From Clostridiales bacterium (lineage in GTDB: Bacteria; Bacillota; Clostridia; Peptostreptococcales; Anaerovoracaceae), in NCBI GenBank assembly GCA_003542355.1, contig DPKU01000116.1, positions 1-9,346 on the forward strand: a stretch of DNA of 9,346 nt. The letters run 5' to 3'. The notes beneath the pieces were generated by a model, which had not been told where the DNA came from, ran no database searches, and saw nothing but the letters and a program-made list of their open reading frames with translations. The position numbers were made by a program, and so were the translations under genes. Shown here piece after piece: positions 1-6,690 of the stretch. Position 1 is the stretch's first letter. Each line of letters opens with the position of its first letter.

Positions 1-534
1 GAATACATCTATTCGACCTTGTCGGATCTGCTGCGGCTGCGATACGGGCAGATGAAGGGGCTGGAGATCGTCTCGGAAATCCGCAAAGCCGGCGCAAAGG
101 TCATTTGCGATCTGGACACCGGCTACATCGAAGAAGACAGTGAGGCCAATTACAAAGAGATGGACATCGCCGTGTTCAATCACATCGGCTTTGAACATTA
201 TCGAGGAGCGCGCAGCGAAGAACAAGCGGCAGCAGAGCTGCTGTCCTACGGAATTTCTCTGGTCGCTGTCACCTACGGCAGCGAAGGATGCCGGGCCTAT
301 ATCCCCGGCGAAACTTTTTCTGTTCCCGCCTTTCAGGTGGATGCGGTGGATGTGACCGGCGCCGGAGATACTTTTTCTGCGGCCTTGCTCTTCGGCCTGC
401 AGCACATGGGACCGGGGCAGGCTGCCGTGTTTGCCTCCGCAGCGGCTGCCATCTGTGTGCAGGGGATCGGGGCAAGGGCCGGCGCTGTTCCTATGGAACA
501 GGTTTTCGCCTTAATGGAGGGTCGCTCGCTATAA
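1..534 (+). CDS. PfkB-family carbohydrate/nucleoside kinase, C-terminal part (5' end outside window)
   Basis: The reading frame is open from the first base and ends with TAA at 532-534, giving 177 visible residues; the N-terminal part of the gene lies outside the window. The stretch DAVDVTGAGDTFSAALLFGL is PfkB signature 2, with the anion-hole GAG and the catalytic Asp of GAGD at visible residue 123. Upstream, VTYGSEGCRAY matches the usual strand and glycine turn before the ATP site of ribokinase-like kinases. The family phosphorylates a hydroxymethyl of a sugar or nucleoside with ATP in the cytoplasm. The substrate-recognition part (N-terminal Gly-rich and Asp motifs) is missing, so ribokinase, fructokinase or KDG-kinase cannot be told apart. 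A strong hairpin follows seven bases after the stop, so this is probably the last gene of its transcript. Family call firm, substrate unknown. Confidence 0.9.
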   Translation, partial: EYIYSTLSDLLRLRYGQMKGLEIVSEIRKAGAKVICDLDTGYIEEDSEANYKEMDIAVFNHIGFEHYRGARSEEQAAAELLSYGISLVAVTYGSEGCRAYIPGETFSVPAFQVDAVDVTGAGDTFSAALLFGLQHMGPGQAAVFASAAAAICVQGIGARAGAVPMEQVFALMEGRSL

Positions 535-540
535 CAAAGA

Positions 541-572
541 AAAGGCTTTCAGAAACAATTCTGAAAGCCTTT
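541..572. terminator. Bidirectional intrinsic terminator
   Basis: A perfect 14-bp stem (AAAGGCTTTCAGAA pairing with TTCTGAAAGCCTTT) closes on the 4-base loop ACAA. Read on the minus strand the hairpin is followed by a T-rich run (TCTTTGTTAT); on the plus strand by CACTTATTTATG, a weaker tail. It sits between the converging kinase gene (ends 534) and the minus-strand 24-codon gene (ends 616), so it probably ends both transcripts. Confidence 0.88.
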
Positions 573-615
573 CACTTATTTATGCATAGCCATGATACGT
601 GTACGGCCCGGATTG

Positions 616-690
616 CTAAATGATTTTCAACAACCATAGAATTCCGAGAATGACCAGGATCGTTCCAATGATTCCTAAACCTCTACCCAT
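616..690 (-). CDS. 24-residue single-pass membrane peptide (hypothetical)
   Basis: The minus strand has ATG at 690-688 and TAG at 618-616, encoding 24 residues that begin MGRGLGIIGTI and end in LWLLKII. A strong Shine-Dalgarno (AAAGGAG at 704-698, eight bases from the ATG by its GGAG) supports translation. After the short Gly/Arg start, residues 5-21 are almost all hydrophobic (Ile, Leu, Val, Gly, Trp) and end at a single Lys, which is the shape of a one-helix membrane peptide with the Arg end likely inside. A bidirectional terminator follows 44 bases downstream. I do not recognise a named family; small Gly/Ile/Leu-rich one-helix proteins of similar look are common in Bacillota, often as stress-linked or modulatory peptides. 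It could also be a toxin-like hydrophobic peptide, but no antisense RNA or antitoxin gene is evident. The ribosome site and hydrophobic composition make chance unlikely. Confidence 0.68.
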   Translation of the reverse strand: MGRGLGIIGTILVILGILWLLKII

Positions 691-789
691 GATAACCGCT
701 CCTTTCTTTATCCGGAGCTAATAGACAATCAAAGTTCTATATCGAGATGAGATAAAGAGTGGCTTCTTCTGTGTGTTCACTCCGCCTTC

Positions 790-818
790 ATTATATGCCT
801 GATTGCCAAAAAGCGCAA
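790..818 (-). promoter_or_regulatory. Possible sigma-A promoter for the 24-residue peptide gene
   Basis: On the minus strand a perfect TATAAT lies at 795-790 with TTGCGC at 818-813, a 17-base spacer. The -35 box matches only at TTG. The predicted start would be near 784, giving a leader of about 95 bases before the ATG at 690. The 171 bases between the peptide gene and the transporter stop hold no other gene that I can see. Read-through from the transporter gene is an alternative. Confidence 0.35.
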
Positions 819-861
819 CAAACGCCATAATGCCGGTTTTTTCCAGGCAAATCAGCGACAG

Positions 862-1776
862 CTATTCCCGTGATGCGGACGGAGGCGATGGAACAAAACG
901 CTCCGACAGTTCGCTGAGCAGTGTAGACCCCAGAATCAGTACGGCGCCGGCGATGCCAACCACACCCAAAGGCTCCTTGAGCACCAGAGCAGACAGGAGG
1001 ATGGCTACTAAAGGATCGATGTAGCTGTAGAGGGCGACGGTCTGCGCTTTTAAGCTCTGCATGGAGCCGAAGTACAGGACATAAGTGACGCCGGTATGCA
1101 GGATGCCCACCGTGACCAGCAGAACAGCGGCAGCAGGGGATAAGGTCATAGCGGACAGGCTCTCCGTGATCAGGATATAGGGAAACAGAACCACGGCCGA
1201 CGCCCCAAGCTGCACGATGGTGGCGTCCATGGCGGAGATATCCTTCAGGTATTTGTTCAGAAGGATCACGCTGGCGTAGAGCGTTGCAGCCCCCAGCCCC
1301 AGAAGGATCCCCGTGGTATCGGCAGACCCGGCAAAGCCGTTCTGAAGCACACCGGATACCAGCAGCATGCCAACGAGCGCTCCTGCGAGGCAAAAGCCTT
1401 TCAGGGGCGTCAGTTTTTCACGAAACAGGAAAGCTGACGCCAAAATCACAAAGACAGGGGCCATATAGTAGCATAGCGTCGCAATGGCCACTGTGGTATG
1501 ACGGTAGGCCTCGAAAAGCAGGATCCAGTTGACACCGATGCAGGCACCGGACAGCAGCAGGATCCGTCCGTTGCGACGAATGTCGGCTACGGACATAGCT
1601 TGTTGTTTCCGGCAGAGATACAGCAGCAGGAAGATCGTCCCGATCACGCCTCGCGCCACGGCGATCACGCTGGAGGGCAGGGGGATGTGACGAACGAAAA
1701 TGCCGATCGTGCCGAACATGAACAAGGAAAAGGCCAGTTTTTGTTTGGATTTTCGTTCCGTTGAAAGGTGTTTCAC
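862..1776 (-). CDS. EamA-type (DMT superfamily) transporter
   Basis: This 304-residue integral membrane protein has the length and two-repeat plan of 10-helix EamA/DMT transporters. The first EamA repeat covers about residues 14-142 and ends in APVFVILASAFLFREKLTP. The second covers about 154-290 and contains the matching YIDPLVAILLSALVLKEPL segment; the 'P....l.a...l.E.l' pattern in each repeat is the family hallmark. Members move small metabolites, often amino acids such as threonine/homoserine (RhtA type) or purines and drugs, across the cytoplasmic membrane, usually outwards by proton exchange. The start chosen is a GTG at 1776-1774, preceded five bases away by GGAG (1785-1782). The N-terminus is basic (KHLSTERKSKQK) before the first helix. 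It is divergent from the M20 operon. The substrate cannot be inferred from sequence; a link to the amino-acid enzymes further right is speculative. Confidence 0.88.
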   Translation of the reverse strand: MKHLSTERKSKQKLAFSLFMFGTIGIFVRHIPLPSSVIAVARGVIGTIFLLLYLCRKQQAMSVADIRRNGRILLLSGACIGVNWILLFEAYRHTTVAIATLCYYMAPVFVILASAFLFREKLTPLKGFCLAGALVGMLLVSGVLQNGFAGSADTTGILLGLGAATLYASVILLNKYLKDISAMDATIVQLGASAVVLFPYILITESLSAMTLSPAAAVLLVTVGILHTGVTYVLYFGSMQSLKAQTVALYSYIDPLVAILLSALVLKEPLGVVGIAGAVLILGSTLLSELSERFVPSPPSASRE

Positions 1777-1830
1777 AGGGACTCCGTTGTCGTCGTTTAG
1801 GAATGTCGGGCGGTTGTTTCAAACAGTACA

Positions 1831-1859
1831 AGTGTAGCAAAGGGGGAAGGGAAAAGCAA
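1831..1859 (-). promoter_or_regulatory. Candidate sigma-A promoter for the EamA transporter
   Basis: On the minus strand TTGCTT (1859-1854) and TACACT (1836-1831) are separated by exactly 17 bases. The matches are 3/6 and 4/6 to consensus. The predicted start is near 1824, about 48 bases upstream of the GTG. Confidence 0.45.
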
Positions 1860-1893
1860 TCGGGGAACAGAAGAGATTCCTTTCCCACAGCGA

Positions 1894-1922
1894 TTGCATT
1901 GCGGCAGACCATCGGGTACAAT
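1894..1922 (+). promoter_or_regulatory. Sigma-A promoter of the M20/cyclo-ligase/lipoprotein operon
   Basis: TTGCAT (1894-1899) and TACAAT (1917-1922) are spaced by 17 bases, close to the TTGACA/TATAAT consensus (4/6 and 5/6). The predicted start is near 1929, leaving a very short leader of about 20 bases that is just long enough to hold the ribosome site before the ATG at 1950. It supports 1950, not any upstream codon, as the M20 start. Confidence 0.65.
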
Positions 1923-1936
1923 TCAGGTACAGAGGT

Positions 1937-1945
1937 AAAGGAGGG
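1937..1945 (+). promoter_or_regulatory. Ribosome binding site fixing the M20 start
   Basis: AAAGGAGGG sits with its GGAGG five bases before ATG 1950. The frame is open further upstream to 1761, but those codons lie upstream of the promoter and translate to a non-conserved Cys/Arg-rich sequence, so the upstream extension is not part of the protein. Confidence 0.85.
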
Positions 1946-1949
1946 CTAC

Positions 1950-3332
1950 ATGAAGGACCATATGACATTGAAAGCGTCCCTGGTGGATCGCATCGAAAAG
2001 AACCGGGATGAGATCATCGGCATCGGCGATGCGATCTACAGAACGCCGGAGACCGGTTTCAAGGAATTCAAAACTGCCGGTTTCGTTAAGAAAAAGCTGC
2101 AGGAGTGGGGGATATCCTACACCAGCCTGGAGGACTATCCGGGGATCAAAGTGACGCTGGATACGGGAAAAGAAGGTCCCGGAATTGCGGTGGTTGCCGA
2201 GCTGGACGCCATCATCTGCCGGGAGCATCCTGACAGCGACAAGGAGACCGGCGCCGTCCACGCCTGCGGGCACAACGCCCAGATGGCCGCCATGATGGGC
2301 GCATTGAAAGGGATCGTCGATACCGGCATCCTGGAACATCTTTCGGGCAAGCTGCACTTTATCGCCGTTCCTGCAGAAGAGTATATCGAGATCGCGTACC
2401 GGATGGGCCTCCGGGAGAAAGGGGCCATCAAATATTTGGGCGGAAAGCCGGAGCTTCTGCGAAAAGGATTTTTCGACGATGTGGACCTCTGTGTATCAAT
2501 CCATTCCACCAGCGGATTGGAGAAGAAGATCGTCATCGGCAAATCCCTGAACGGATGCGTCGTAAAAAACATCAAATACATCGGAAAGCCGGTCCATGCC
2601 GGCACGTCGCCCCACAAAGGCATCAATGCCCTGTATGCGGCAAACCTGGGACTGATGGCCATCAATGCCATCCGTGAGACCTTTCGGGAAGAGGAGTATA
2701 TCAGAGTCCATCCCATCATTACCAAGGGAGGCGACATCGTGAATGTGATCCCCGGGGATGTGCGCCTGGAGACCTTTGTACGAGGGAAGACGCTGCGGGA
2801 TATGCTGGCCGCCGGCATCCGAGTGGATCGGGCTCTGGTGGGCGCGGCCGCTGCCATGGGTGCGAAGGTGGAAATCGAAGACCTGCCCGGCTATCTTCCG
2901 GCCGCTTACGACGAAGGTCTCCGCGCCATCGCCGGAGAAGTGGGGCGCACGCTGGTCCGCGAAGAAGAGCTTGCGGAAGACGTCCACGACACCGGCTCCA
3001 CGGACTGGGGAGATATCTCTTCGCTGATGCCGGTGCTGGAAACCTCCATTGGGGGCATCACCGGAACGGCCCACGGAGCGGATTACAAGATCGCCGACCC
3101 GGATATCGCTTACGTGCTCGGGGCGAAATATCTGGCTTCCATGGCTGTGGAACTGTTGCTGAACGATGGGGAGAAAGCGAAGGCGGTATTAAAGGGATTT
3201 ACACCGTTATTCAAGTCGAAGCAGGAATACTTCGACACGGTGGACAAGCTGTTCCGCAAGCGGAGCCTACCTTCCGAGGATTACAAGGACGGGGTGATGG
3301 AGGACCTCATCCGCGATCTTTGCACACTTTGA
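1950..3332 (+). CDS. M20 family metallo-amidohydrolase (IAA-amino-acid / aminobenzoyl-glutamate hydrolase-like)
   Basis: This 460-residue protein is an M20-family peptidase/amidohydrolase, a cytoplasmic dimetal enzyme that cleaves an amide bond between an acyl or aryl group and an amino acid. Visible motifs are AELDA (Asp86), HACGHNAQ (His104, Cys106, His108), PAEE (Glu143, Glu144), the IHSTSG His185 and a C-terminal TGTAHGADY His375. Together these make the usual metal and catalytic set. HAGTSPHKGINAL at 216-228 belongs to the inserted dimerisation domain, whose His completes the neighbouring active site. GSTDWGDIS (349-357) resembles the GSTD-GD-S stretch of p-aminobenzoyl-glutamate hydrolase subunit B (AbgB). 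In HACGHN the common Asp is Asn109, as in some AbgB-like enzymes. The start at 1950 is set by the ribosome site and promoter. It is first in an operon with 5-formyltetrahydrofolate cyclo-ligase, 17 bases downstream, which suggests but does not prove a folate-breakdown substrate. Simple N-acyl amino acids are an equal alternative. Confidence 0.9.
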   Translation: MKDHMTLKASLVDRIEKNRDEIIGIGDAIYRTPETGFKEFKTAGFVKKKLQEWGISYTSLEDYPGIKVTLDTGKEGPGIAVVAELDAIICREHPDSDKETGAVHACGHNAQMAAMMGALKGIVDTGILEHLSGKLHFIAVPAEEYIEIAYRMGLREKGAIKYLGGKPELLRKGFFDDVDLCVSIHSTSGLEKKIVIGKSLNGCVVKNIKYIGKPVHAGTSPHKGINALYAANLGLMAINAIRETFREEEYIRVHPIITKGGDIVNVIPGDVRLETFVRGKTLRDMLAAGIRVDRALVGAAAAMGAKVEIEDLPGYLPAAYDEGLRAIAGEVGRTLVREEELAEDVHDTGSTDWGDISSLMPVLETSIGGITGTAHGADYKIADPDIAYVLGAKYLASMAVELLLNDGEKAKAVLKGFTPLFKSKQEYFDTVDKLFRKRSLPSEDYKDGVMEDLIRDLCTL

Positions 3333-3349
3333 TAAAGTATGGTTCCAGC

Positions 3350-3925
3350 ATGATGAGCAAAGAGATCCAAATAGAAAAGCAATTGCAACGAGCGATGGCC
3401 AAAAAAGCCCGGGAGTCTTTGACTGCAGCCGAAAGAACGGAATATAGTCGGCTGGTTTGTGAGAAACTGATTGCGCATCCTGCGCTGAGCAGTGCGTCGG
3501 TCATACTGTCCTATATGGCTTTTGGCTCAGAACTGGACTTGTCAGCGCTCCACGAAGAAATGATAAAAAAGGGAAAGACTCTGGCATTTCCCGTTCCATA
3601 CGGGGATGGGCGAATGGAAGCCTATCAGCCCTGCACGCCAGAAGGGTGGACCGTCGGAGTTTTCGGGATCCAAACGCCCCGGGAGGATGCATCTTTATAC
3701 ATCCCGCCGGAGATCATCGATGTGGTCCTGGTTCCTTGTGTGGCGTTCGACGATGCCTGCAGACGGATCGGATGGGGCGGCGGATATTATGACAGATATC
3801 TTCCCAGATGCAGGCAGGCCTTTACCATCGGCGTAGCTTTCGAAATCCAGCGGCTGGGGTCGGCAGCTGCGGATCCGACCCGGGACGTTCGGCTGAATGA
3901 GGTGATCACAGAAAGGAGGAGTTGA
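3350..3925 (+). CDS. 5-formyltetrahydrofolate cyclo-ligase
   Basis: A protein of 191 residues from ATG 3350 (or 190 from the adjacent ATG 3353), matching the usual family length near 190. The enzyme uses ATP to convert 5-formyl-THF to 5,10-methenyl-THF in the cytoplasm, clearing an inhibitory folate and returning it to one-carbon metabolism. The family signature is present as RRIGWGGGYYDRYL (138-151), followed by GVAFEIQ and DVRLNEVITE, which match the conserved C-terminal strands. The N-terminal basic helix (IEKQLQRAMAKKAR) provides the typical ATP-site Lys/Arg. The upstream TTG at 3320 overlaps the preceding gene and would add an unlikely leader. No good Shine-Dalgarno precedes 3350; with only 17 bases after the M20 stop, translation is probably coupled to M20. 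The lipoprotein gene follows one base after its stop. Genes for this enzyme are named fau or ygfA in other species. Confidence 0.93.
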   Translation: MMSKEIQIEKQLQRAMAKKARESLTAAERTEYSRLVCEKLIAHPALSSASVILSYMAFGSELDLSALHEEMIKKGKTLAFPVPYGDGRMEAYQPCTPEGWTVGVFGIQTPREDASLYIPPEIIDVVLVPCVAFDDACRRIGWGGGYYDRYLPRCRQAFTIGVAFEIQRLGSAAADPTRDVRLNEVITERRS

Positions 3926-3926
3926 T

Positions 3927-4409
3927 ATGTTTACGAAAAACAAGTTATGGGTAATATCCGTTCTTATGGTTATCGCACTGACTCTGGCAGGTTGTTCAAG
4001 TGACAGCCAGGAGCTGCCGGACCCGACGCCTGAGGATATGGAAACTCAAATCGACGATGATTCGCAGGTCGACATGGAGTTCAGTGACGATATCGGCGAT
4101 AGTGTTGCGCTTCCTGCCGGATATCCGCAGGACTTGTTTCCGATCTACGGAGAAAGTTATATTTTCGGTGTTGTTGAACTCGAAGGCGGGTACACCATCA
4201 CAGCATTTTCCAAAGACGACTTCCAGGATGTAGCAGCCTTTTACAAGAATGTACTGGAAGGCACAGTCGTAACCTACGAATCGGACAGGGCGGACGGGTA
4301 TACTTCTTTTGGGACGATCGGGGAGTACACTTATAATTTCGATACCGGCGCCAGTGTTGAACTGGAGGGATATATCACCAGTATTGTGATCATGCTCATG
4401 CCAAACTGA
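3927..4409 (+). CDS. Small acidic lipoprotein, unknown function
   Basis: This 160-residue protein begins with a lipoprotein signal peptide: basic start (TKNK), hydrophobic core to residue 21 and lipobox LAGC with the modified Cys at 23. Signal peptidase II would cut before Cys23 and anchor it on the outer face of the membrane. Residues 24-59 form a flexible linker very rich in Asp, Glu, Ser and Pro. From about residue 60 a compact domain starts with LPAGYPQDLFPIY and includes FSKDDFQDVAAFYKNVL (94-110), a pattern I have seen in uncharacterised Bacillota lipoproteins but cannot name. The ribosome site AAAGGAGG (3912-3919) lies inside the end of the cyclo-ligase gene, and ATG 3927 comes one base after that stop. 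It is the last gene of the operon, closed by the hairpin at 4430. No enzymatic residues stand out; its role with the two cytoplasmic enzymes is unclear. Confidence 0.88.
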   Translation: MFTKNKLWVISVLMVIALTLAGCSSDSQELPDPTPEDMETQIDDDSQVDMEFSDDIGDSVALPAGYPQDLFPIYGESYIFGVVELEGGYTITAFSKDDFQDVAAFYKNVLEGTVVTYESDRADGYTSFGTIGEYTYNFDTGASVELEGYITSIVIMLMPN

Positions 4410-4429
4410 AAATACGTTTGAAACGAGAG

Positions 4430-4464
4430 ACCCCCGGCCTGATTCAGACCGGGGGTTTGTTGTT
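4430..4464 (+). terminator. Intrinsic terminator of the M20 operon
   Basis: ACCCCCGG (4430-4437) pairs with CCGGGGGT (4449-4456); the loop between holds a further CTG/CAG pairing. The tail TTTGTTGTTG follows on the plus strand. It lies 20 bases after the lipoprotein stop and between converging genes. The minus-strand aminotransferase stops at 4499, and the same GC stem could also stop that transcript, though the tail on that side is poorer in T. Confidence 0.85.
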
Positions 4465-4498
4465 GCTGTAAACAAGGCAGCAGCAATGGTAGTTGTTT

Positions 4499-5641
4499 CT
4501 ATTTATCGTACTTCTTCAGATATTCGCCCAGAGCCGCCAGCGCTTCGCGAAGTTTTTGCGGGTCGCCGAAGGCGCCATATCCTATGCGAATGTAGCCGGG
4601 CATCTCAAAGCAGGCACCGTGGCAAAACAGGATCTTCGCCGTTTCCATGGCATCCACAGCCAGGGCGGTGGATTCGATGTCGTAGTCGTAGCGTACCAGA
4701 CAGGTGGTTCCCTTGGCATCGCCTCTTACGTGGAGATGGGGATGGGCGTTGATCCAGTCGTAGACGATCTTCTTGTTGGGGGCCAAAATGCCTCTGGCCC
4801 GGGCCCAGACCTTTTCATAGTTTTCCATTGCGACAGCTGCTACGACCTCGTCGATGATGCCGCAGCAGATCGTATTATAGGATCTTCTGTTTTCAAAATT
4901 CCGATAAGCGTACGCATCCTTCACAACGATCCAGCCGATCCGGGTGCCGGCCATGGAGAACATCTTGGACAAGCTGCTGATGGAAATGCACTTGTCGTAT
5001 CCGTAGTCCATGATAGAGGGCATATATTCTTCGTCCATGCCCCGGTAGATCTCATCGCACAGGATGTAGGCGTCCACAGATTTGGCGATTTCCACCAGCT
5101 CTTTCAATTCCTTGTCGTACAGCGTCTGTCCCGTGGGGTTGTTGGGGTTGGAAAGGGCGATCAGCTTCGTGTTCTTGTCCACCATATCCCGGAGGTCATC
5201 CATGTTCAGGATATAGTCTTCTTCCTCTTTCAGCATGAGTTCTCTTGTCTCCATGCCCAGGGATTTGGGGATGTCGTACTGCTGCTGATAGGTGGGCTTG
5301 ACGACTACGATGTTATCACCTTGCTCCATCAGACCGCAGATGACGATGTCGTTGGCGCCGGTGCCGCCGTGGACCATCATCACGTGCTCGGGTTTTACGT
5401 CTCCCTTGGGATACAGGCCGCAGACGGCTTTTTTGACACGGGGGGATCCTGTGGAGTCGCCGTGATGATAGTGAAGGCTCATGGTGCTCATTTCCTTCAG
5501 AAAAGCTTCTTCGTCCTGTTCGGTCACCCGGAACAGCTCATCCATGGTCATGGCTTTGACGCAGCTGGAGCCTAAATTGTGCTTGGCTTTGGAATCCATG
5601 GGATTCAGCCACTGCTCGATCAAAAAGTCTTTTAATTCCAT
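4499..5641 (-). CDS. PLP-dependent class I/II aminotransferase
   Basis: A 380-residue fold-type I aminotransferase. Key residues are visible: SNPNNPTG (Asn165 region, contacts PLP O3'), CDEIYRG (Asp196, binds the pyridine N), SSLSKMFSMAGTRIGW (Lys226, Schiff-base lysine; Arg234, phosphate contact) and YIRIGYG (Arg352, binds substrate carboxylate). GGTGANDIV (92-100) is the phosphate-binding loop region. The family transfers amino groups between amino acids and 2-oxo acids; related members include aspartate/aromatic aminotransferases and PLP cyclases or lyases such as capreomycidine synthase, so a beta-elimination or cyclisation chemistry is not excluded. The ribosome site AGGAGG sits five to eight bases before ATG 5641. 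It is 12 bases downstream of the ornithine-cyclodeaminase-like gene, so they form one operon and probably act on the same amino/imino acid pool. Substrate unassigned. Confidence 0.92.
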   Translation of the reverse strand: MELKDFLIEQWLNPMDSKAKHNLGSSCVKAMTMDELFRVTEQDEEAFLKEMSTMSLHYHHGDSTGSPRVKKAVCGLYPKGDVKPEHVMMVHGGTGANDIVICGLMEQGDNIVVVKPTYQQQYDIPKSLGMETRELMLKEEEDYILNMDDLRDMVDKNTKLIALSNPNNPTGQTLYDKELKELVEIAKSVDAYILCDEIYRGMDEEYMPSIMDYGYDKCISISSLSKMFSMAGTRIGWIVVKDAYAYRNFENRRSYNTICCGIIDEVVAAVAMENYEKVWARARGILAPNKKIVYDWINAHPHLHVRGDAKGTTCLVRYDYDIESTALAVDAMETAKILFCHGACFEMPGYIRIGYGAFGDPQKLREALAALGEYLKKYDK

Positions 5642-5653
5642 TGCTTCCTCCTG

Positions 5654-6667
5654 CTACATATCGGCTTCCATGCCGACATGCGCTTCTTTGGCTTTGGTGA
5701 TGGCGGTCTTGGCGGCGACCAGGTCCAGGATATACAGACCCGTCGCATCGAAAATGGTGGTCTCCTGATCGTTTTGCCGTCCGGGGATGGTCCCGGCCAG
5801 CAGGTCTCCGATCTCTCCGGCGATATCTTCTTTTTTGATGACACCCTGCAGCAGGGGGATCTCCATCTCTCCCACGCGGATACACTGGGCGATGTCATCG
5901 GCAAAGATCCTGGCTCCGGCAAAAATAGCGCTCTCGATCTCCTGTTTGGTTTCCATATCCGAACCGATGCAGCTGAAATGGGTGCCGGGGCGGACCCATT
6001 CCTTCATGATGAGGGGCTTTCTGGATGGGGTGATCGTGATGATGGCATCGCTGTTGCGGACAGCTGTTTCCGTGGACTCTTCCGCGATGAAGGTCACGTG
6101 GTCGCCGTTAACATCGAAATCCGCCTTGAGCTGCTCCTTGATGGCTGCTGCCAGATCCCGGGCTTGTTGATGGTTGACAGGATCAACGATGTACACCGTG
6201 TCGATCATCGGACGCAGGATGAGCGTGGCGGCGATCTGGAAAGAGGACTGTTTGCCGGCGCCCAGGAGCATCAGTTTTTTCGCATCTTTCCGGGCCAGGC
6301 TGTCCACGCCTAGGGCGCCGGCGGCGCCGGTTCGGACGCAGGTGATGTAGGAGGCGTCCATAATGCCCACAGGGATGCCCGTATTGGAATCGTATACCAT
6401 CATGATCCCGTTGAAAGGCGGGAGTCCTTTTTCTTTGTTGTCGGGGAAATTGTTTAGCATTTTCAGCCCGTGAAGCTGCTCTCCTTTGATGTAGCCCGAC
6501 CGGATATCCATAGCGGCGTGCTCTTCTACAAATTCATGGTTCACCAGGGGCCAGATCACGCTTTTCCCTTCGGATTTGAGTTGATAGACGTTCCGTACCT
6601 TATCGATCACTTCTCTCATGTCGATCACTTTTTTTACTTCTTCTCTGTTCAGGATCAGTACACCCAT
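5654..6667 (-). CDS. Ornithine cyclodeaminase / mu-crystallin family dehydrogenase
   Basis: The 337-residue product fits this family of NAD(P)-dependent enzymes, which handle imine-forming reactions: ornithine cyclodeaminase, alanine dehydrogenase, ketimine reductase, SbnB. Substrate-site residues seen are Arg56 (AMDIRSGYI), Lys69 (GLKMLNNFPDN) and Arg112 (CVRTGAAGALG). The Rossmann loop is LLGAGKQ (134-140), and Asp162 after the second strand suggests NAD rather than NADP. Asp237 in GSDMETKQEI matches the catalytic Asp of Pseudomonas ornithine cyclodeaminase (Asp228). The start is ATG 6667, backed by AAAGGAGG seven bases away; an upstream TTG at 6694 lacks a site. Close relatives in databases have, as I recall, been labelled 'tyramine oxidase subunit B', which would be a poor functional guide. 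First gene of the operon with the aminotransferase; divergent from the PucR regulator, its likely controller. Confidence 0.9.
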   Translation of the reverse strand: MGVLILNREEVKKVIDMREVIDKVRNVYQLKSEGKSVIWPLVNHEFVEEHAAMDIRSGYIKGEQLHGLKMLNNFPDNKEKGLPPFNGIMMVYDSNTGIPVGIMDASYITCVRTGAAGALGVDSLARKDAKKLMLLGAGKQSSFQIAATLILRPMIDTVYIVDPVNHQQARDLAAAIKEQLKADFDVNGDHVTFIAEESTETAVRNSDAIITITPSRKPLIMKEWVRPGTHFSCIGSDMETKQEIESAIFAGARIFADDIAQCIRVGEMEIPLLQGVIKKEDIAGEIGDLLAGTIPGRQNDQETTIFDATGLYILDLVAAKTAITKAKEAHVGMEADM

Positions 6668-6674
6668 ATCAATT

Positions 6675-6682
6675 CCTCCTTT
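6675..6682 (-). promoter_or_regulatory. Ribosome binding site fixing the cyclodeaminase-like start
   Basis: AAAGGAGG on the minus strand, seven bases before ATG 6667. It excludes the upstream in-frame TTG at 6694, which would place this site inside the coding region. Confidence 0.85.
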
Positions 6683-6690
6683 TTCAGAAC

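Noticed and set aside
798..857. Imperfect inverted repeat downstream of the EamA gene (CTGATTTGCC with GGCAATCAG)
   Set aside because: It has a bulge, a loop of over 35 bases and no following T-run, so it is not convincing as a terminator.
791..1393. Minus-strand open frame of 200 codons overlapping the EamA gene in another frame
   Set aside because: Arg/His/Cys-rich composition is typical of an out-of-frame reading, while the overlapping EamA frame has clear membrane helices and conserved motifs.
1761..1949. Extension of the M20 protein upstream to 1761
   Set aside because: It precedes the predicted promoter and strong ribosome site, overlaps the start of the divergent transporter gene and encodes non-conserved sequence.
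2135..2857. Minus-strand open frame of 240 codons opposite the M20 gene
   Set aside because: It is antisense to a well-supported gene; the translation has no recognisable motif and no ribosome site.
3320..3349. TTG start at 3320 for the cyclo-ligase
   Set aside because: It would overlap the M20 stop and add ten residues not typical of the family; ATG 3350/3353 gives the normal length.
4458..4486. Imperfect hairpin TTGTTGCTG / CAGCAGCAA downstream of the aminotransferase
   Set aside because: It has one mismatch in the stem and no T-run on the minus strand; the neighbouring GC-rich hairpin at 4430 explains termination better.
4493..5575. Long plus-strand open frame (360 codons) opposite the aminotransferase
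   Set aside because: It lies fully antisense to a clear aminotransferase with all catalytic motifs. Its translation is Val/His/Asp-rich with no family pattern and no ribosome site, so it is a codon-bias shadow.
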